Below, piece after piece: positions 26,185 to 34,934 of a DNA stretch of 64,000 bases. A program made the translations under genes and the position numbers. Origin of the DNA: Caulobacter sp. BP25 (lineage in GTDB: Bacteria > Pseudomonadota > Alphaproteobacteria > Caulobacterales > Caulobacteraceae); contig NZ_PEGH01000011.1 in the NCBI RefSeq assembly GCF_002737755.1, positions 62,001 through 126,000 on the forward strand, written 5' to 3'. Every line of letters starts with the position of its first letter. The first letter of the stretch is position 1. A model generated the notes under the pieces. That model saw only the letters and a list, made by a program, of their open reading frames with translations, ran no database searches and had not been told where the DNA came from.

Positions 26185-27666
26185 ATGGTCGGCATCGCCG
26201 CCTGGGGCGCCTATGCGCCGCGTCTTCGTCTGAGCCGCAAGGCCGTGACCGAGGCTAACGCCTGGGTCGCGCCGAACCTCAAGGCCAAGGGCAAGGGCGA
26301 ACGGTCCATGGCCAATTGGGACGAGGACGCTCTGACCATGGCGGTCGAGGCGGCGCGCGACGCGCTGGGCCCCGACGATAACCGCTCCCAGATCGACGCC
26401 CTCTACTTCGCCTCGACCACGGCGCCGTTTGCCGACCGGCTGAACGCGGGAGTCGTCTCTGCGGCGCTGACGCTGGAGAAGACGATCGCGGCCAGCGACG
26501 TCACCGGCTCGCAGCGCTGCGGCCTGACGGCCTTGGCCCAGGCCCTTTCTGCGGTTGCCGGCGGCGGGGCAAAGACTGCGCTGGTCGCCACCGGAGAGCA
26601 TCGCAAGGCCCGCGCGGCCTCGGCCCAGGAGCTGGACTTCGGCGATGGCGCGGCAGCCTTCGTGATCACTGAAAATCCGGGCGCGGCGGAGTTGCTGGGG
26701 CGCGGCAGCGTCACGGACGACTTCGTCGACCACTTCCGCGGCGACGATGGCGGCTTCGATTACTACTGGGAAGAGCGCTGGATCCGCGACGAGGGCATCG
26801 TCAAGCTGGTCCCGCCAGCGATCAAGAGGGCGCTTGAGGTTGCTGGTTTAAGTGCTTCTAAAGTAGATCATTTTTGCTTTCCATCGACCTTCTCGGGTAT
26901 GGCCGCGAGCGTAGCCAAGGCCGTAGGGATCAAGCCGGAGGCCGTCCGAGACAATCTCGCCGCTGTCATGGGCGAGGCGGGCTGTGCGCATGGTCCGATC
27001 ATGTTGGCGCACGCGCTTGAAAATGCTCGTGAAAACGAGGTGATCCTCGTGGCCCAGTTCGGGCAGGGCGCTGAGGCCCTTGTGTTCCGCGTCACGGGTC
27101 AGGGGCAACGCCCCCAGCGCGGTGTTACGGGTTCGCTCGCCGACCGAAAAGAAGAAACCAACTATCTGAAATTCCTAACCTTCAATGGCCTCGTCGAATG
27201 GGACAAGGGGATGCGGGCCGAGAAGGACAACAAGACGGCGCTGACGACCCTCTACCGTAACGAGGACATGATCCTGGGTTTGGTCGGCGGCCGCTGCCGC
27301 GAGACCGGCGTCGTTCAGTTCCCGCGCACACGCATTTCCGTCGCGCCGAACAATCCCGCCGTCGACACCCAGGAGCCGTACAGGTTCGCCGAAAGGCGCG
27401 CGAGCATTCTCAGCTACTCGGCTGATTATCTGACCTTTTCCATGGCGCCGCCGAACCACTACGGCATGGTCGTCTTCGAAGGCGGCGGGCGGATCATGAT
27501 GGACATCACCGATGTCGCGCCGGGCGATGTCGAGACCGGTCTGCCGGTGCGGATGGTTTTCCGCATCAAGGAGGTCGACGAGAAGCGCGGCTTCGTCCGC
27601 TATTTCTGGAAGGCGACGCCCGACCGCGCCGCCGTCGCCGCACACTCCGCTCAAGCCGCCGAATAG
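26185..27666 (+). CDS. HMG-CoA synthase-like enzyme with C-terminal DUF35 OB-fold
   Basis: 493 residues from ATG 26185, with AGGGAG 7 bp upstream. The first about 330 residues are thiolase-fold: VGIAAWGAYAPRLRLSR, DALYFASTTAPFADR, VTGSQRCGLTALAQAL with the likely catalytic Cys, and ATGEHRKARAAS. Residues from about 350 contain an OB-fold/DUF35 tail ending in GLPVRMVFRIKEVDEKRGF and YFWKATP. Such fused or paired proteins occur with thiolases in acyl-CoA metabolism. The exact condensation is unknown. It precedes a thiolase gene by 11 bp. Confidence 0.82.
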   Translation: MVGIAAWGAYAPRLRLSRKAVTEANAWVAPNLKAKGKGERSMANWDEDALTMAVEAARDALGPDDNRSQIDALYFASTTAPFADRLNAGVVSAALTLEKTIAASDVTGSQRCGLTALAQALSAVAGGGAKTALVATGEHRKARAASAQELDFGDGAAAFVITENPGAAELLGRGSVTDDFVDHFRGDDGGFDYYWEERWIRDEGIVKLVPPAIKRALEVAGLSASKVDHFCFPSTFSGMAASVAKAVGIKPEAVRDNLAAVMGEAGCAHGPIMLAHALENARENEVILVAQFGQGAEALVFRVTGQGQRPQRGVTGSLADRKEETNYLKFLTFNGLVEWDKGMRAEKDNKTALTTLYRNEDMILGLVGGRCRETGVVQFPRTRISVAPNNPAVDTQEPYRFAERRASILSYSADYLTFSMAPPNHYGMVVFEGGGRIMMDITDVAPGDVETGLPVRMVFRIKEVDEKRGFVRYFWKATPDRAAVAAHSAQAAE

Positions 27667-27677
27667 GGAGACCGCAC

Positions 27678-28880
27678 ATGCCACAGGGTATCCGCGACAA
27701 GGTCGCCATCCTCGGGATGGGCTGTAGCAAGTTCGGCGAGCGCTGGGACTGCGGGCCCGACGACCTGATGGTCGAGGCCTATATCGAGGCCATGGCCGAC
27801 GCCGGCATCGAGCCTAGTCAGCTGGACGCGGCCTGGTTCTCGACCCATGTCGACGAGATGGGCACAGGCAAGGGCGGCACGCCCATGTCGATCGCCTTGC
27901 GCCTGCCCAATATCGCGGTCACCCGTGTCGAGAACTTCTGCGCCTCGGGCTCAGAGGCCTTCCGGGGCGCGGTCTACGCCGTCGCTTCGGGCGCGGCCGA
28001 CATCGCCATCGCCCTGGGCGTCGAGAAGCTGAAGGACACAGGCTATGGCGGTCTGCCGGTCGCCAATCCTGGCACTCTGACGCCCCAGGTCATGCCCAAT
28101 GGCTCTGCTCCGGGCAACTTCGCCCAACTGGCCAGCGCCTACCGGGCCAAGCATGGGGTCTCGAAGGACGACCTCAAGCGGGCCATCGCCCATGTCTCGG
28201 TCAAGAGCCACGCCAACGGAGCCAAGAACGCCAAGGCCCACCTGCGCAAGGCGATCACGGTCGACCAGGTTCTGAACGCGCCGATGATCGCTGAGCCGCT
28301 GGGCCTATTCGACTGCTGCGGCGTCTCGGATGGCGCGGCGGCGGCCATTGTCACGACGCCCGAGATCGCCAAGGCGCTGGGCAAGAAGAACCTGACCATG
28401 GTCAAGGCCATCCAACTATCGGTCTCGAACGGCTACGAGAGCCAGTACAACGGCTGGGACGGCAGCCACTTCCACACCGCCCGCATCGCCGCCGGCAAGG
28501 CCTACAAGGAGGCCGGCATCGAGCGGCCTCGCGAGCAGATCTCGATGATGGAGGTGCACGACTGCTTCTCGATCACCGAACTGGTGACGATGGAGGACCT
28601 CTTCATCTCGCCGGAAGGCCAGGGATGGCGCGATGTGCTGGACGGCTTCTACGATGCCGACGGCGGCGTGCCGTGCCAGATCGACGGCGGCCTGAAGTGT
28701 TTCGGTCACCCGATCGGCGCCTCGGGCCTGCGCATGCTCTATGAGATGTACCTGCAGCTGCAGGGACGCGCGGGCGAGCGGCAGTTGTCCAATCCCGTCT
28801 TCGGCATGACCCACAACCTGGGCGGCGCGCCGGCGAGCAATGTCTGCTCGGTTGCGATCATCGGCCAAGAGGGGGCTTAA
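27678..28880 (+). CDS. Thiolase family acetyl-CoA acetyltransferase (SCP2-type)
   Basis: 400 residues. The nucleophilic Cys is in VENFCASGSEAFRGAVYAVA (core NFCASGS near residue 90). The catalytic His segments MEVHDCFSITEL and CFGHPIGASGLRM are present. The C terminus reads MTHNLGGAPASNVCSVAIIG instead of the CIGGGQG of degradative thiolases; this is the pattern of SCP2/SCPx-type thiolases that act on branched or bulky acyl-CoAs. It is 11 bp after the HMG-CoA-synthase-like gene, so the two probably form one enzyme system. Confidence 0.85.
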   Translation: MPQGIRDKVAILGMGCSKFGERWDCGPDDLMVEAYIEAMADAGIEPSQLDAAWFSTHVDEMGTGKGGTPMSIALRLPNIAVTRVENFCASGSEAFRGAVYAVASGAADIAIALGVEKLKDTGYGGLPVANPGTLTPQVMPNGSAPGNFAQLASAYRAKHGVSKDDLKRAIAHVSVKSHANGAKNAKAHLRKAITVDQVLNAPMIAEPLGLFDCCGVSDGAAAAIVTTPEIAKALGKKNLTMVKAIQLSVSNGYESQYNGWDGSHFHTARIAAGKAYKEAGIERPREQISMMEVHDCFSITELVTMEDLFISPEGQGWRDVLDGFYDADGGVPCQIDGGLKCFGHPIGASGLRMLYEMYLQLQGRAGERQLSNPVFGMTHNLGGAPASNVCSVAIIGQEGA

Positions 28881-28911
28881 ATCCTTCCGACGCTTGCTGT
28901 ACCGAGAGGTC

Positions 28912-30060
28912 ATGGCTCTCAAAGGCTTCAAGCGCTGGATTTTCGCGGGCGTCGTCCTGGTCTTGGCGCTGATACTGTCGGCGGCTTTCTTTTGGCGCTA
29001 TGACATCCTCAGCAACGCCTTGGATCCCAAGGTTCCGTTCCTGACCTATCATCCGCCGCCCGCGCCGGACTACGGCAAGCGGGCGTCGTGGGCGTTGCTG
29101 CCGCGCAATCCCGATAGCGTTCCTCCCGTCGACCAGCCGGTGGATATCTTTTTCGTACATCCGACCACCTTCGACGGCGGGCGCGACTGGAATGGCGGCA
29201 TCGACCAGCCCAAGGCGATGCGGTTCCTGTCTCGGGTGGTGCTGCCCAACTATGCGGGCCCCTTCGACCGGGTTGGCCGCCTCTTCGCGCCGCGCTATCG
29301 CCAGGCCAGCCTCTATACCTACCTGACCCTGCGCGACGATGCCCGCGAGGCGCGGCGCTTCGCCTACGGCGACGTGCTGCAGGCCTTCCGCGCCTATCGG
29401 GTCCGCTACGGCCAGGACCGGCCGTTCATCGTCGTCGGGGTGGAGCAGGGTGGCTCTCTCGCCGCGCGCCTGCTGAGCGAAGAGATCGCCGCCAAGCCAG
29501 AGCTCAAGCGCCGCCTGGTTGGGGCCTATCTGATCGAGACTCCGGTTCCCGCCGACGAATACGGCCAGAACGCGCCGTTGGCGGCCTGCGAGCGTAAGGG
29601 GCAGACTGGCTGCGTCGCCGCCTGGATTTCCGCGCCAGAAGGCGATTTCCAGCGTGTCCAGGAGCTGATCGGCCGCTCGCTAATCTGGGACCCGTCGGAT
29701 CAGCTGGTGAACCTGGAGGGGCGCACGCCGCTGTGCTTCAACCCTCTGTTCGGCGGAACCTCGCTGGAGCGCGCGCCGGCGAAGCTGAACTTGGGCGCGG
29801 CCAACGCCACGGGGCTCGACTGGGGCGCTCGGCCGCCGTTCTTGCAGCGCCAGGTGTCGGCGCGCTGCGAGAACGGGATCCTGCGCACCAGCAAGCCGAA
29901 GTCGAGTTCGCTGCGCGACAGCGGTTCTTGGGCCGACCGCCGCAAGGTCGACGCCTTCAATCTGTTTTACGCCGATTTGGAGGCCGATGCGCTGGAGCGC
30001 AGCAGGCCGGCCGCCACGAAGGCTCAGTCGGAGGCCAATAGCGCCTCCAGCCCGCCATAG
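28912..30060 (+). CDS. DUF3089 alpha/beta-hydrolase-like membrane-anchored protein lacking the usual nucleophile
   Basis: 382 residues from ATG 28912. An N-terminal membrane segment (FAGVVLVLALILSAAFFW) is followed by the DUF3089 core: VDIFFVHPTTFDGGRDWNG, YRQASLYTYL and FIVVGVEQGGSLAARLL. In the family the last block is normally a nucleophile elbow such as GHSQG; here it reads GVEQG, with Glu178 in place of Ser. It may be catalytically inactive or use another residue. Its 3' end overlaps the convergent DUF6285 gene by 37 bp. Confidence 0.78.
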   Translation: MALKGFKRWIFAGVVLVLALILSAAFFWRYDILSNALDPKVPFLTYHPPPAPDYGKRASWALLPRNPDSVPPVDQPVDIFFVHPTTFDGGRDWNGGIDQPKAMRFLSRVVLPNYAGPFDRVGRLFAPRYRQASLYTYLTLRDDAREARRFAYGDVLQAFRAYRVRYGQDRPFIVVGVEQGGSLAARLLSEEIAAKPELKRRLVGAYLIETPVPADEYGQNAPLAACERKGQTGCVAAWISAPEGDFQRVQELIGRSLIWDPSDQLVNLEGRTPLCFNPLFGGTSLERAPAKLNLGAANATGLDWGARPPFLQRQVSARCENGILRTSKPKSSSLRDSGSWADRRKVDAFNLFYADLEADALERSRPAATKAQSEANSASSPP

Positions 30061-30395
30061 CTCGGTTGGTCGATGCGGATTTGACCGATCGCGGTCGCCC
30101 GCAGATGGGCGAGCAGCGCCGGATCGCGCGTGGACATGCCGCCGCTGCGCAGCGCCTCGCACAGGTCCGCATTCAGCTTGGTGAAATCGCCCTCGCATCC
30201 GAGCAACGCCTTGAGGCGCTCGATAGCCTCAGTCTCCAGTTGTGCGCCTTGCTCGGCCTCGCGCGCCACTGTGGCGCGGGCGTTGTCGGCGACGCGGGCC
30301 AGGAAGGCATGGCGGGCGTCGCCTGGGGCGGGGGCTTCCGCGTCGAAGGCCGCGATCGCCTCGGAAAGCTCGGTTAGGGTCGGATGGCTGATCAT
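30024..30395 (-). CDS. DUF6285 domain-containing protein
   Basis: 123 residues from ATG 30395, overlapping the phosphotransferase stop by 4 bp (ATGA). The protein is mostly helical (ELSEAIAAFDAEA, HAFLARVADNARATVARE, LKALLGCEGDFTKLNADLCE) and ends LRATAIGQIRIDQPSYGG. The family is known mainly from its pairing with ACAD10/11-type phosphotransferases and acyl-CoA dehydrogenases. Function unknown; a role as a partner of the kinase-like protein is inferred from translational coupling. Confidence 0.75.
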   Translation of the reverse strand: MISHPTLTELSEAIAAFDAEAPAPGDARHAFLARVADNARATVAREAEQGAQLETEAIERLKALLGCEGDFTKLNADLCEALRSGGMSTRDPALLAHLRATAIGQIRIDQPSYGGLEALLASD

Positions 30396-31357
30396 GCGGC
30401 CTCCATCAGGGCGACGAGGTCGATCTCGGTCTCGCTGGTCCGCCGACCGATCATGGCGCGCTCGATCGAGCGATCCGCGCCGGCGGCGAAGCTCTGGTAC
30501 ATCATCAGGCACATAACACCCCATTTCAGCGAGCCCAGGGCCTGCCAGAACTTCACCCGCTCCAGGGTGATGTCGCCCCCGTGGCCGGCCAGCAGGTCGG
30601 CATAGTCCCCGAACCCGCCAACGGGTCTGCGCCACTCGCCGAAGCGCCAGGAATTGACGCACATCCAGCCAAGATCCTCGGCGGGGTCGCCCAGGTGGGC
30701 CAACTCCCAATCCAGCACGCCAACCAGGCCGTGGCCCGGATGGATCATCAGGTTGCCATTGCGAAAGTCGCCGTGGACCAGGACGGGGCGTTGGGGCGCC
30801 GGCGGCGCGATGCTCCCCAGCCAGCGAAAGGCGGCTTCCAGGATCGGCCTTTGCGCGTCCATCTGCCGATAGAGCCGCTCGTAACGCGCCAGTTCGCCCT
30901 TTGCGTCGGAGGTCGCCAGCGGCGGCAAATCGTCGATCGGAACGGCGTGGATTCGCGCCAGCACCTCGCCGCAGCGGCGGGCGAGACCCGGCCGGACGCG
31001 TGCGAAGGCTTCATCGCGGACGATCCGACGGCCGAGCGTCTCGCCCTCCAAGCGGTGCATGACATAGGCCTCGCCAAGGTCATCGCCTGGCTCACAGACG
31101 TGGACGACGCTGGGTGCGGGCGCGCCGGCCGTGTCAGCGGCGCGGATCAGGGCCGCTTCGCTGCTGAGCGGCAAGGCGGTGTCGCGCGGCAAGGCGCCGT
31201 CGGGCCGGCGACGCAGGATCAACGGCGATCCGTCGTCCAGGTCAAAGGCCCAGGTTTCCAGGCTGGCGCCGCCCGACAGACGGCGGGCGTTACGGGCCAC
31301 GGTCGCCGTCGGCGACAGGCGAGGAGCGAGGCGGTCCAGGGCGGCGGCGACATCCAT
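30392..31357 (-). CDS. APH/ACAD10-type phosphotransferase family protein
   Basis: 321 residues from ATG 31357; the longer frame overlaps the divergent DUF808 promoter and gene. The aminoglycoside-phosphotransferase fold is clear: LRRRPDGALP with the ATP-binding Lys/Arg strand, VLVHGDFRNGNLMIHP (catalytic Asp and Asn) and GVLDWELAHLGDPAEDLGW (metal-binding Asp). Relatives fused or linked to acyl-CoA dehydrogenases phosphorylate 4-hydroxyacyl-CoAs. With DUF6285 it forms a two-gene operon near the HMG-CoA-synthase-like/thiolase pair, which supports an acyl-CoA role. Confidence 0.85.
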   Translation of the reverse strand: MDVAAALDRLAPRLSPTATVARNARRLSGGASLETWAFDLDDGSPLILRRRPDGALPRDTALPLSSEAALIRAADTAGAPAPSVVHVCEPGDDLGEAYVMHRLEGETLGRRIVRDEAFARVRPGLARRCGEVLARIHAVPIDDLPPLATSDAKGELARYERLYRQMDAQRPILEAAFRWLGSIAPPAPQRPVLVHGDFRNGNLMIHPGHGLVGVLDWELAHLGDPAEDLGWMCVNSWRFGEWRRPVGGFGDYADLLAGHGGDITLERVKFWQALGSLKWGVMCLMMYQSFAAGADRSIERAMIGRRTSETEIDLVALMEAA

Positions 31358-31466
31358 GGCGGTAAGGTTCCCGCCTTGACCCGGCGTCACGCAAGAGGTC
31401 CTCATCTTTACGGCGAGCCCGGCGCGCCTTAGGCACGGGGCAACGTTCGCCTTTCCAGGATTTTCC

Positions 31467-32411
31467 ATGCCCTCCGGTCTCGCCGCGCTGCTCGATGACG
31501 TCGCCGGCATCACCAAGCTTGCCGCCGCCTCGCTGGACGATGTGACTGGCGCCGCCGGCAAGGCGGGCTCCAAGGCCGTGGGCGTCGTGGTCGACGACAC
31601 GGCCGTGACGCCGGGCTACGCCATGGGCTTCACGCCCGACCGCGAGCTGCCGATCGTCTGGAAAATCGCGCTGGGCTCGCTACGCAACAAGCTCCTGTTC
31701 CTGCTGCCTGGCGCCATGCTGTTGTCGGCCTTCGCGCCCTGGGCGGTGACGCCGATCCTGATGTGCGGCGGCGCCTATCTGGCCTTCGAGGCGACAGAGA
31801 AGATCCTGGAGGCCTTCACCCCTCAGCATGAGGGCGAGGCGATCGAGGAACTGGCGCTCAGCGGGCCCGAACTGGAGAAGCAGAAGGTCGCAGGCGCGAT
31901 CCGCACCGACTTTATCCTGTCGGCCGAGATCATGGCGATCGCCCTGGCCGACGTTTCCGACCTGCCGCTGGCGACGCAGGCGGCCGCCTTGGCTCTGGTC
32001 GGGGTGCTGCTGACCATCGGCGTCTATGGCGTCGTGGCGCTGATCGTGAAGATGGACGACATCGGCCTGCACCTGTCGCGTGGACAGTCGCGCGGTTTGA
32101 GAGGACTCGGCCGTGGCCTGGTCAAGGCCATGCCCTGGACGATGGAGGCCCTGACCGTGATCGGCACGGCCGCCATGCTTTGGGTCGGCGGCGGCATCAT
32201 CGTCCATGGTCTGGAGAAGTTCCATCTGACGCCCGTGCCCCATTGGGTCGAAGGCTTCTCGCACTGGGCGGGGCAGGCGCCGGGCGTTGGGGCGCTGACG
32301 GGCTGGCTGGCCTTCGCGCTAGGCTCGGCTGTGGTCGGTCTCGTGATCGGCGGCGCCCTGGCGGGCGTGATGCACCTTTGGCATCACCGCAAGAGCGCGG
32401 CGGCCCACTAG
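31467..32411 (+). CDS. DUF808 family inner membrane protein (YedI-like)
   Basis: 314 residues. The N terminus (GLAALLDDVAGITKLAAAS, then DDVTGAAGKAGSKAVGVVVDD) is characteristic of DUF808. Several hydrophobic segments follow: LLFLLPGAMLLSAF, ALALVGVLLTIGVYGVVALI, TVIGTAAMLWVGGGIIVHGL and WLAFALGSAVVGLVIGGAL. A soluble loop, IEELALSGPELEKQKVAGAI, includes the family's IRTDFILSAEI. Function is unknown. The stop overlaps recG's stop by 4 bp, convergent. Confidence 0.88.
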   Translation: MPSGLAALLDDVAGITKLAAASLDDVTGAAGKAGSKAVGVVVDDTAVTPGYAMGFTPDRELPIVWKIALGSLRNKLLFLLPGAMLLSAFAPWAVTPILMCGGAYLAFEATEKILEAFTPQHEGEAIEELALSGPELEKQKVAGAIRTDFILSAEIMAIALADVSDLPLATQAAALALVGVLLTIGVYGVVALIVKMDDIGLHLSRGQSRGLRGLGRGLVKAMPWTMEALTVIGTAAMLWVGGGIIVHGLEKFHLTPVPHWVEGFSHWAGQAPGVGALTGWLAFALGSAVVGLVIGGALAGVMHLWHHRKSAAAH

Positions 32412-34504
32412 CCCGCTTCGTTCAGCGACGAGGCCGGCTTCCAGTCGAACAGTTCCTGCAGCATCCGTAGCGCCTGGCCGCGCGGGGAGATGAGCTCGGG
32501 ATCGCGCGCCAGGATCAGGCGGGCGTCGTCGGCGGCCACGGCGATCAGGTCGCGGTGCGCCACCGGATCGGCCAGGCGATAGGCGGGGAAACCGCTCTGC
32601 TTCAGGCCTAGCGGGTCGCCGCCACCGCGCAGCTCCAGATCCTTCTCGGCGATCTCGAAGCCGTCGTCGCTGCGGCGCAGGATGTCGAGGCGCTTCTGGG
32701 CCACCTCCGACAGCGGCGGATCGTAAAGCAGCACGCACGAGCTCTCACGCGTGCCCCGGCCGACGCGGCCGCGCAGCTGGTGCAACTGCGCCAGGCCAAA
32801 GCGGTCGGCGTGCTCGATGACCATGATGCTGGCGTTGGGGACGTTGACGCCGACCTCGACCACGGTGGTGGCGACCAGCACGCTGACTTCGCCATCGACG
32901 AAGCGCTGCATGACGGCGTCCTTCTCGGCCGGCGGCATCTGGCCGTGGACCAGGCCAACGCCGGGCAGTTGGCGGGCCAGGTCGGCGGCGCGGTCCTCGG
33001 CCGCGCGCAGATCGACCTTGTCGGACTCCGAGACCAGCGGGCAGATCCAGAAGGCCTGGGCGCCGCCGGCGATCGCCGCGCGCAGGCGTTCGATGATTTC
33101 GGGCACGCGCGGGGTCGGCGCGGCGCGGGTGGCGACCGGCGTGCGCCCCGGCGGCTTCTCGTCGATCCGCGAGACGTCGAGGTCCCCGAACACAGTCAGC
33201 TCCAGGGTGCGGGGGATCGGCGTGGCCGACATCGCCAGCAGGTGGACGCCCCAGTCGACGTCGGGCGGGCCCTTGTCCTGCAGCCGACGGCGCTCGTTGA
33301 CGCCAAAGCGGTGCTGCTCGTCGATGATGGTCAGGGCCAGGGCTTTGAAGGCGACGTCGTCCTGGAAGAGCGCGTGGGTGCCGACCGCGATGTGGTGCGT
33401 TCCATCGGCCAGGCCGGCCAGCTTGGTCGCGCGGCCCGCGCCCTTGTCGCGGCCGGTCAGCAGGACCACCGACAGACCCAGGGCCTCCAGCGGCGCAGCG
33501 ATGGTCTCGAAGTGCTGGCGCGCCAGGATCTCGGTTGGAGCCATCAGGGCTGATTGCAGGCCGGCGCTGGCGGCGTCGGCCATGGCCAGCATGGCGACCA
33601 CCGTCTTGCCCGAGCCAACATCGCCTTGCAGCAGACGGCTCATTCGCTCGCCGGAGACGAGGTCGCCACGAATCTCCGACAGCGATCGGATTTGGGCGCC
33701 GGTCAGCTTGAAGGGCAGGGCCTTTTCGGCGACTTCCGACAGCGGTCCTGAGGGTATCGGCGGACCGGGATGCGAGCGGCGTGCGGCATTGCGCTGGGCC
33801 AGCGCGAGTTGGTGGGCCAAAAGCTCGTCATAGGCCAAGCGGCGGCGGGGCCGGGCGAGGGGCGACAGGTCCGCTTCGCCGGCGGGCGCGTGAAGGGCCG
33901 CCAAGGCCTCGCGCCACGCCGGCAGGCGCTCACGCTCGCGCCAGGCGGCGTCTTGCCATTCTGGAAGCTCCGGCGCGCGCCCCAGCGCCTCTAGGGCGAA
34001 CTTGCGGAAGGTGCGCGAGGGCAGGCCGGCTGTGGCCGGATAGACCGTCTCGACCTCAGGGATATCGCCAGCGCGCTCCTCGGCGACGATGTAGTCGGGA
34101 TGGGCGATCTGCAGTTCGGAGGCGAAAACCTCAGGGCGCTCGACCTTGCCGCTGACCGCCCGTCGCGCGCCCTTGGGATGCTGTCGCTCCAGATGCGGGC
34201 CGTGGCCCTTGAACCAGACCAATGTCAGGAAGCCCGTCCCGTCCCAGGCGCGGATTTTCCACGGGTGCCCCAGGCGGCTCGGCGGCTGGTGGGCGTCGAT
34301 CGTGACGATGAAGGTCTGGACCTGTCCCTCTACCGCCTGGTCCACCATCGTGACGCTTCGCCGGATCAGGCCGGTTGGGGCGGTGAACAGCACGTCGCGC
34401 ACGATCGGCCCCGCCAGCTTCTCGACCAGCGGCGCGACGCGCGGGCCCACGCCCTTGAGCGTGGACACCGAGGTGAACAGGGGGAAGAGAATCTCCGGGC
34501 GCAT
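32408..34504 (-). CDS. recG: ATP-dependent DNA helicase RecG
   Basis: 698 residues, normal length. The N-terminal wedge/OB domain is followed by the helicase core: Walker A GDVGSGKT at 294-301, DEQH-type Walker B (IIDEQHRFGVNERRRL), motif III AMSATPIPRT, and motifs V/VI (VEVGVNVPNASIMVIEHADR, LHQLRGRVGRGTRESS shown by their cores). RecG remodels stalled replication forks and branches Holliday junctions. It is followed closely on the same strand by no gene; a hypothetical gene lies upstream, 46 bp away. Confidence 0.97.
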   Translation of the reverse strand: MRPEILFPLFTSVSTLKGVGPRVAPLVEKLAGPIVRDVLFTAPTGLIRRSVTMVDQAVEGQVQTFIVTIDAHQPPSRLGHPWKIRAWDGTGFLTLVWFKGHGPHLERQHPKGARRAVSGKVERPEVFASELQIAHPDYIVAEERAGDIPEVETVYPATAGLPSRTFRKFALEALGRAPELPEWQDAAWRERERLPAWREALAALHAPAGEADLSPLARPRRRLAYDELLAHQLALAQRNAARRSHPGPPIPSGPLSEVAEKALPFKLTGAQIRSLSEIRGDLVSGERMSRLLQGDVGSGKTVVAMLAMADAASAGLQSALMAPTEILARQHFETIAAPLEALGLSVVLLTGRDKGAGRATKLAGLADGTHHIAVGTHALFQDDVAFKALALTIIDEQHRFGVNERRRLQDKGPPDVDWGVHLLAMSATPIPRTLELTVFGDLDVSRIDEKPPGRTPVATRAAPTPRVPEIIERLRAAIAGGAQAFWICPLVSESDKVDLRAAEDRAADLARQLPGVGLVHGQMPPAEKDAVMQRFVDGEVSVLVATTVVEVGVNVPNASIMVIEHADRFGLAQLHQLRGRVGRGTRESSCVLLYDPPLSEVAQKRLDILRRSDDGFEIAEKDLELRGGGDPLGLKQSGFPAYRLADPVAHRDLIAVAADDARLILARDPELISPRGQALRMLQELFDWKPASSLNEAG

Positions 34505-34550
34505 CTTTCGCGACCTTAGCCGCGTCTGCGCCCGTCCGCAGCTACCGGCC

Positions 34551-34853
34551 TCAGTCGGCCTTGTTCATCACCGGCTGCAGGGCGATCACGATGTCGGAAT
34601 ATTCGTCCGCGCGCGAGGCGCCCGAGACGTTCAGGCGGGTGTAGAGCCAGGTCGCGCCGTGACGGGCATAGGCCTCCGACCAGCGATTCTTGGCGTCGAC
34701 GAGGTTGTTGGCCTCGCCCGCGAAGACCACGGTCCCCTTGGAGTCCAGATAGACGTAGTTGCCGGCGATCGTGGTCGCCGGTTCGCCGTTGTCGGCGAGC
34801 TTGTAACGGTAGACGGCGCCCGAGGCGCCCTTGAGTTCGATGTAAGGCTTCAC
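34551..34853 (-). CDS. Small conserved-looking hypothetical protein
   Basis: About 100 residues from GTG 34853 (MKPYIELKGASGAVYRYKLA), which has GAGGA a few bases upstream; a longer reading from TTG 34916 lacks a visible ribosome site. The protein is beta-rich and ends VIALQPVMNKAD. The composition and codon use look coding. No family is recognised. It lies between recG and the ABC transporter ATP-binding gene, in the same frame as, and 17-80 bp after, the latter's stop codon. A distant read-through remnant is possible but not supported. Confidence 0.6.
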   Translation of the reverse strand: MKPYIELKGASGAVYRYKLADNGEPATTIAGNYVYLDSKGTVVFAGEANNLVDAKNRWSEAYARHGATWLYTRLNVSGASRADEYSDIVIALQPVMNKAD

Positions 34854-34934
34854 GCTGTCCTCGCCATGGAAACACTCGGCGTAGACGCAAACGTCGTGAA
34901 GCGTCCCGTGGGCCAAATTATGGCTACCAAAGAA

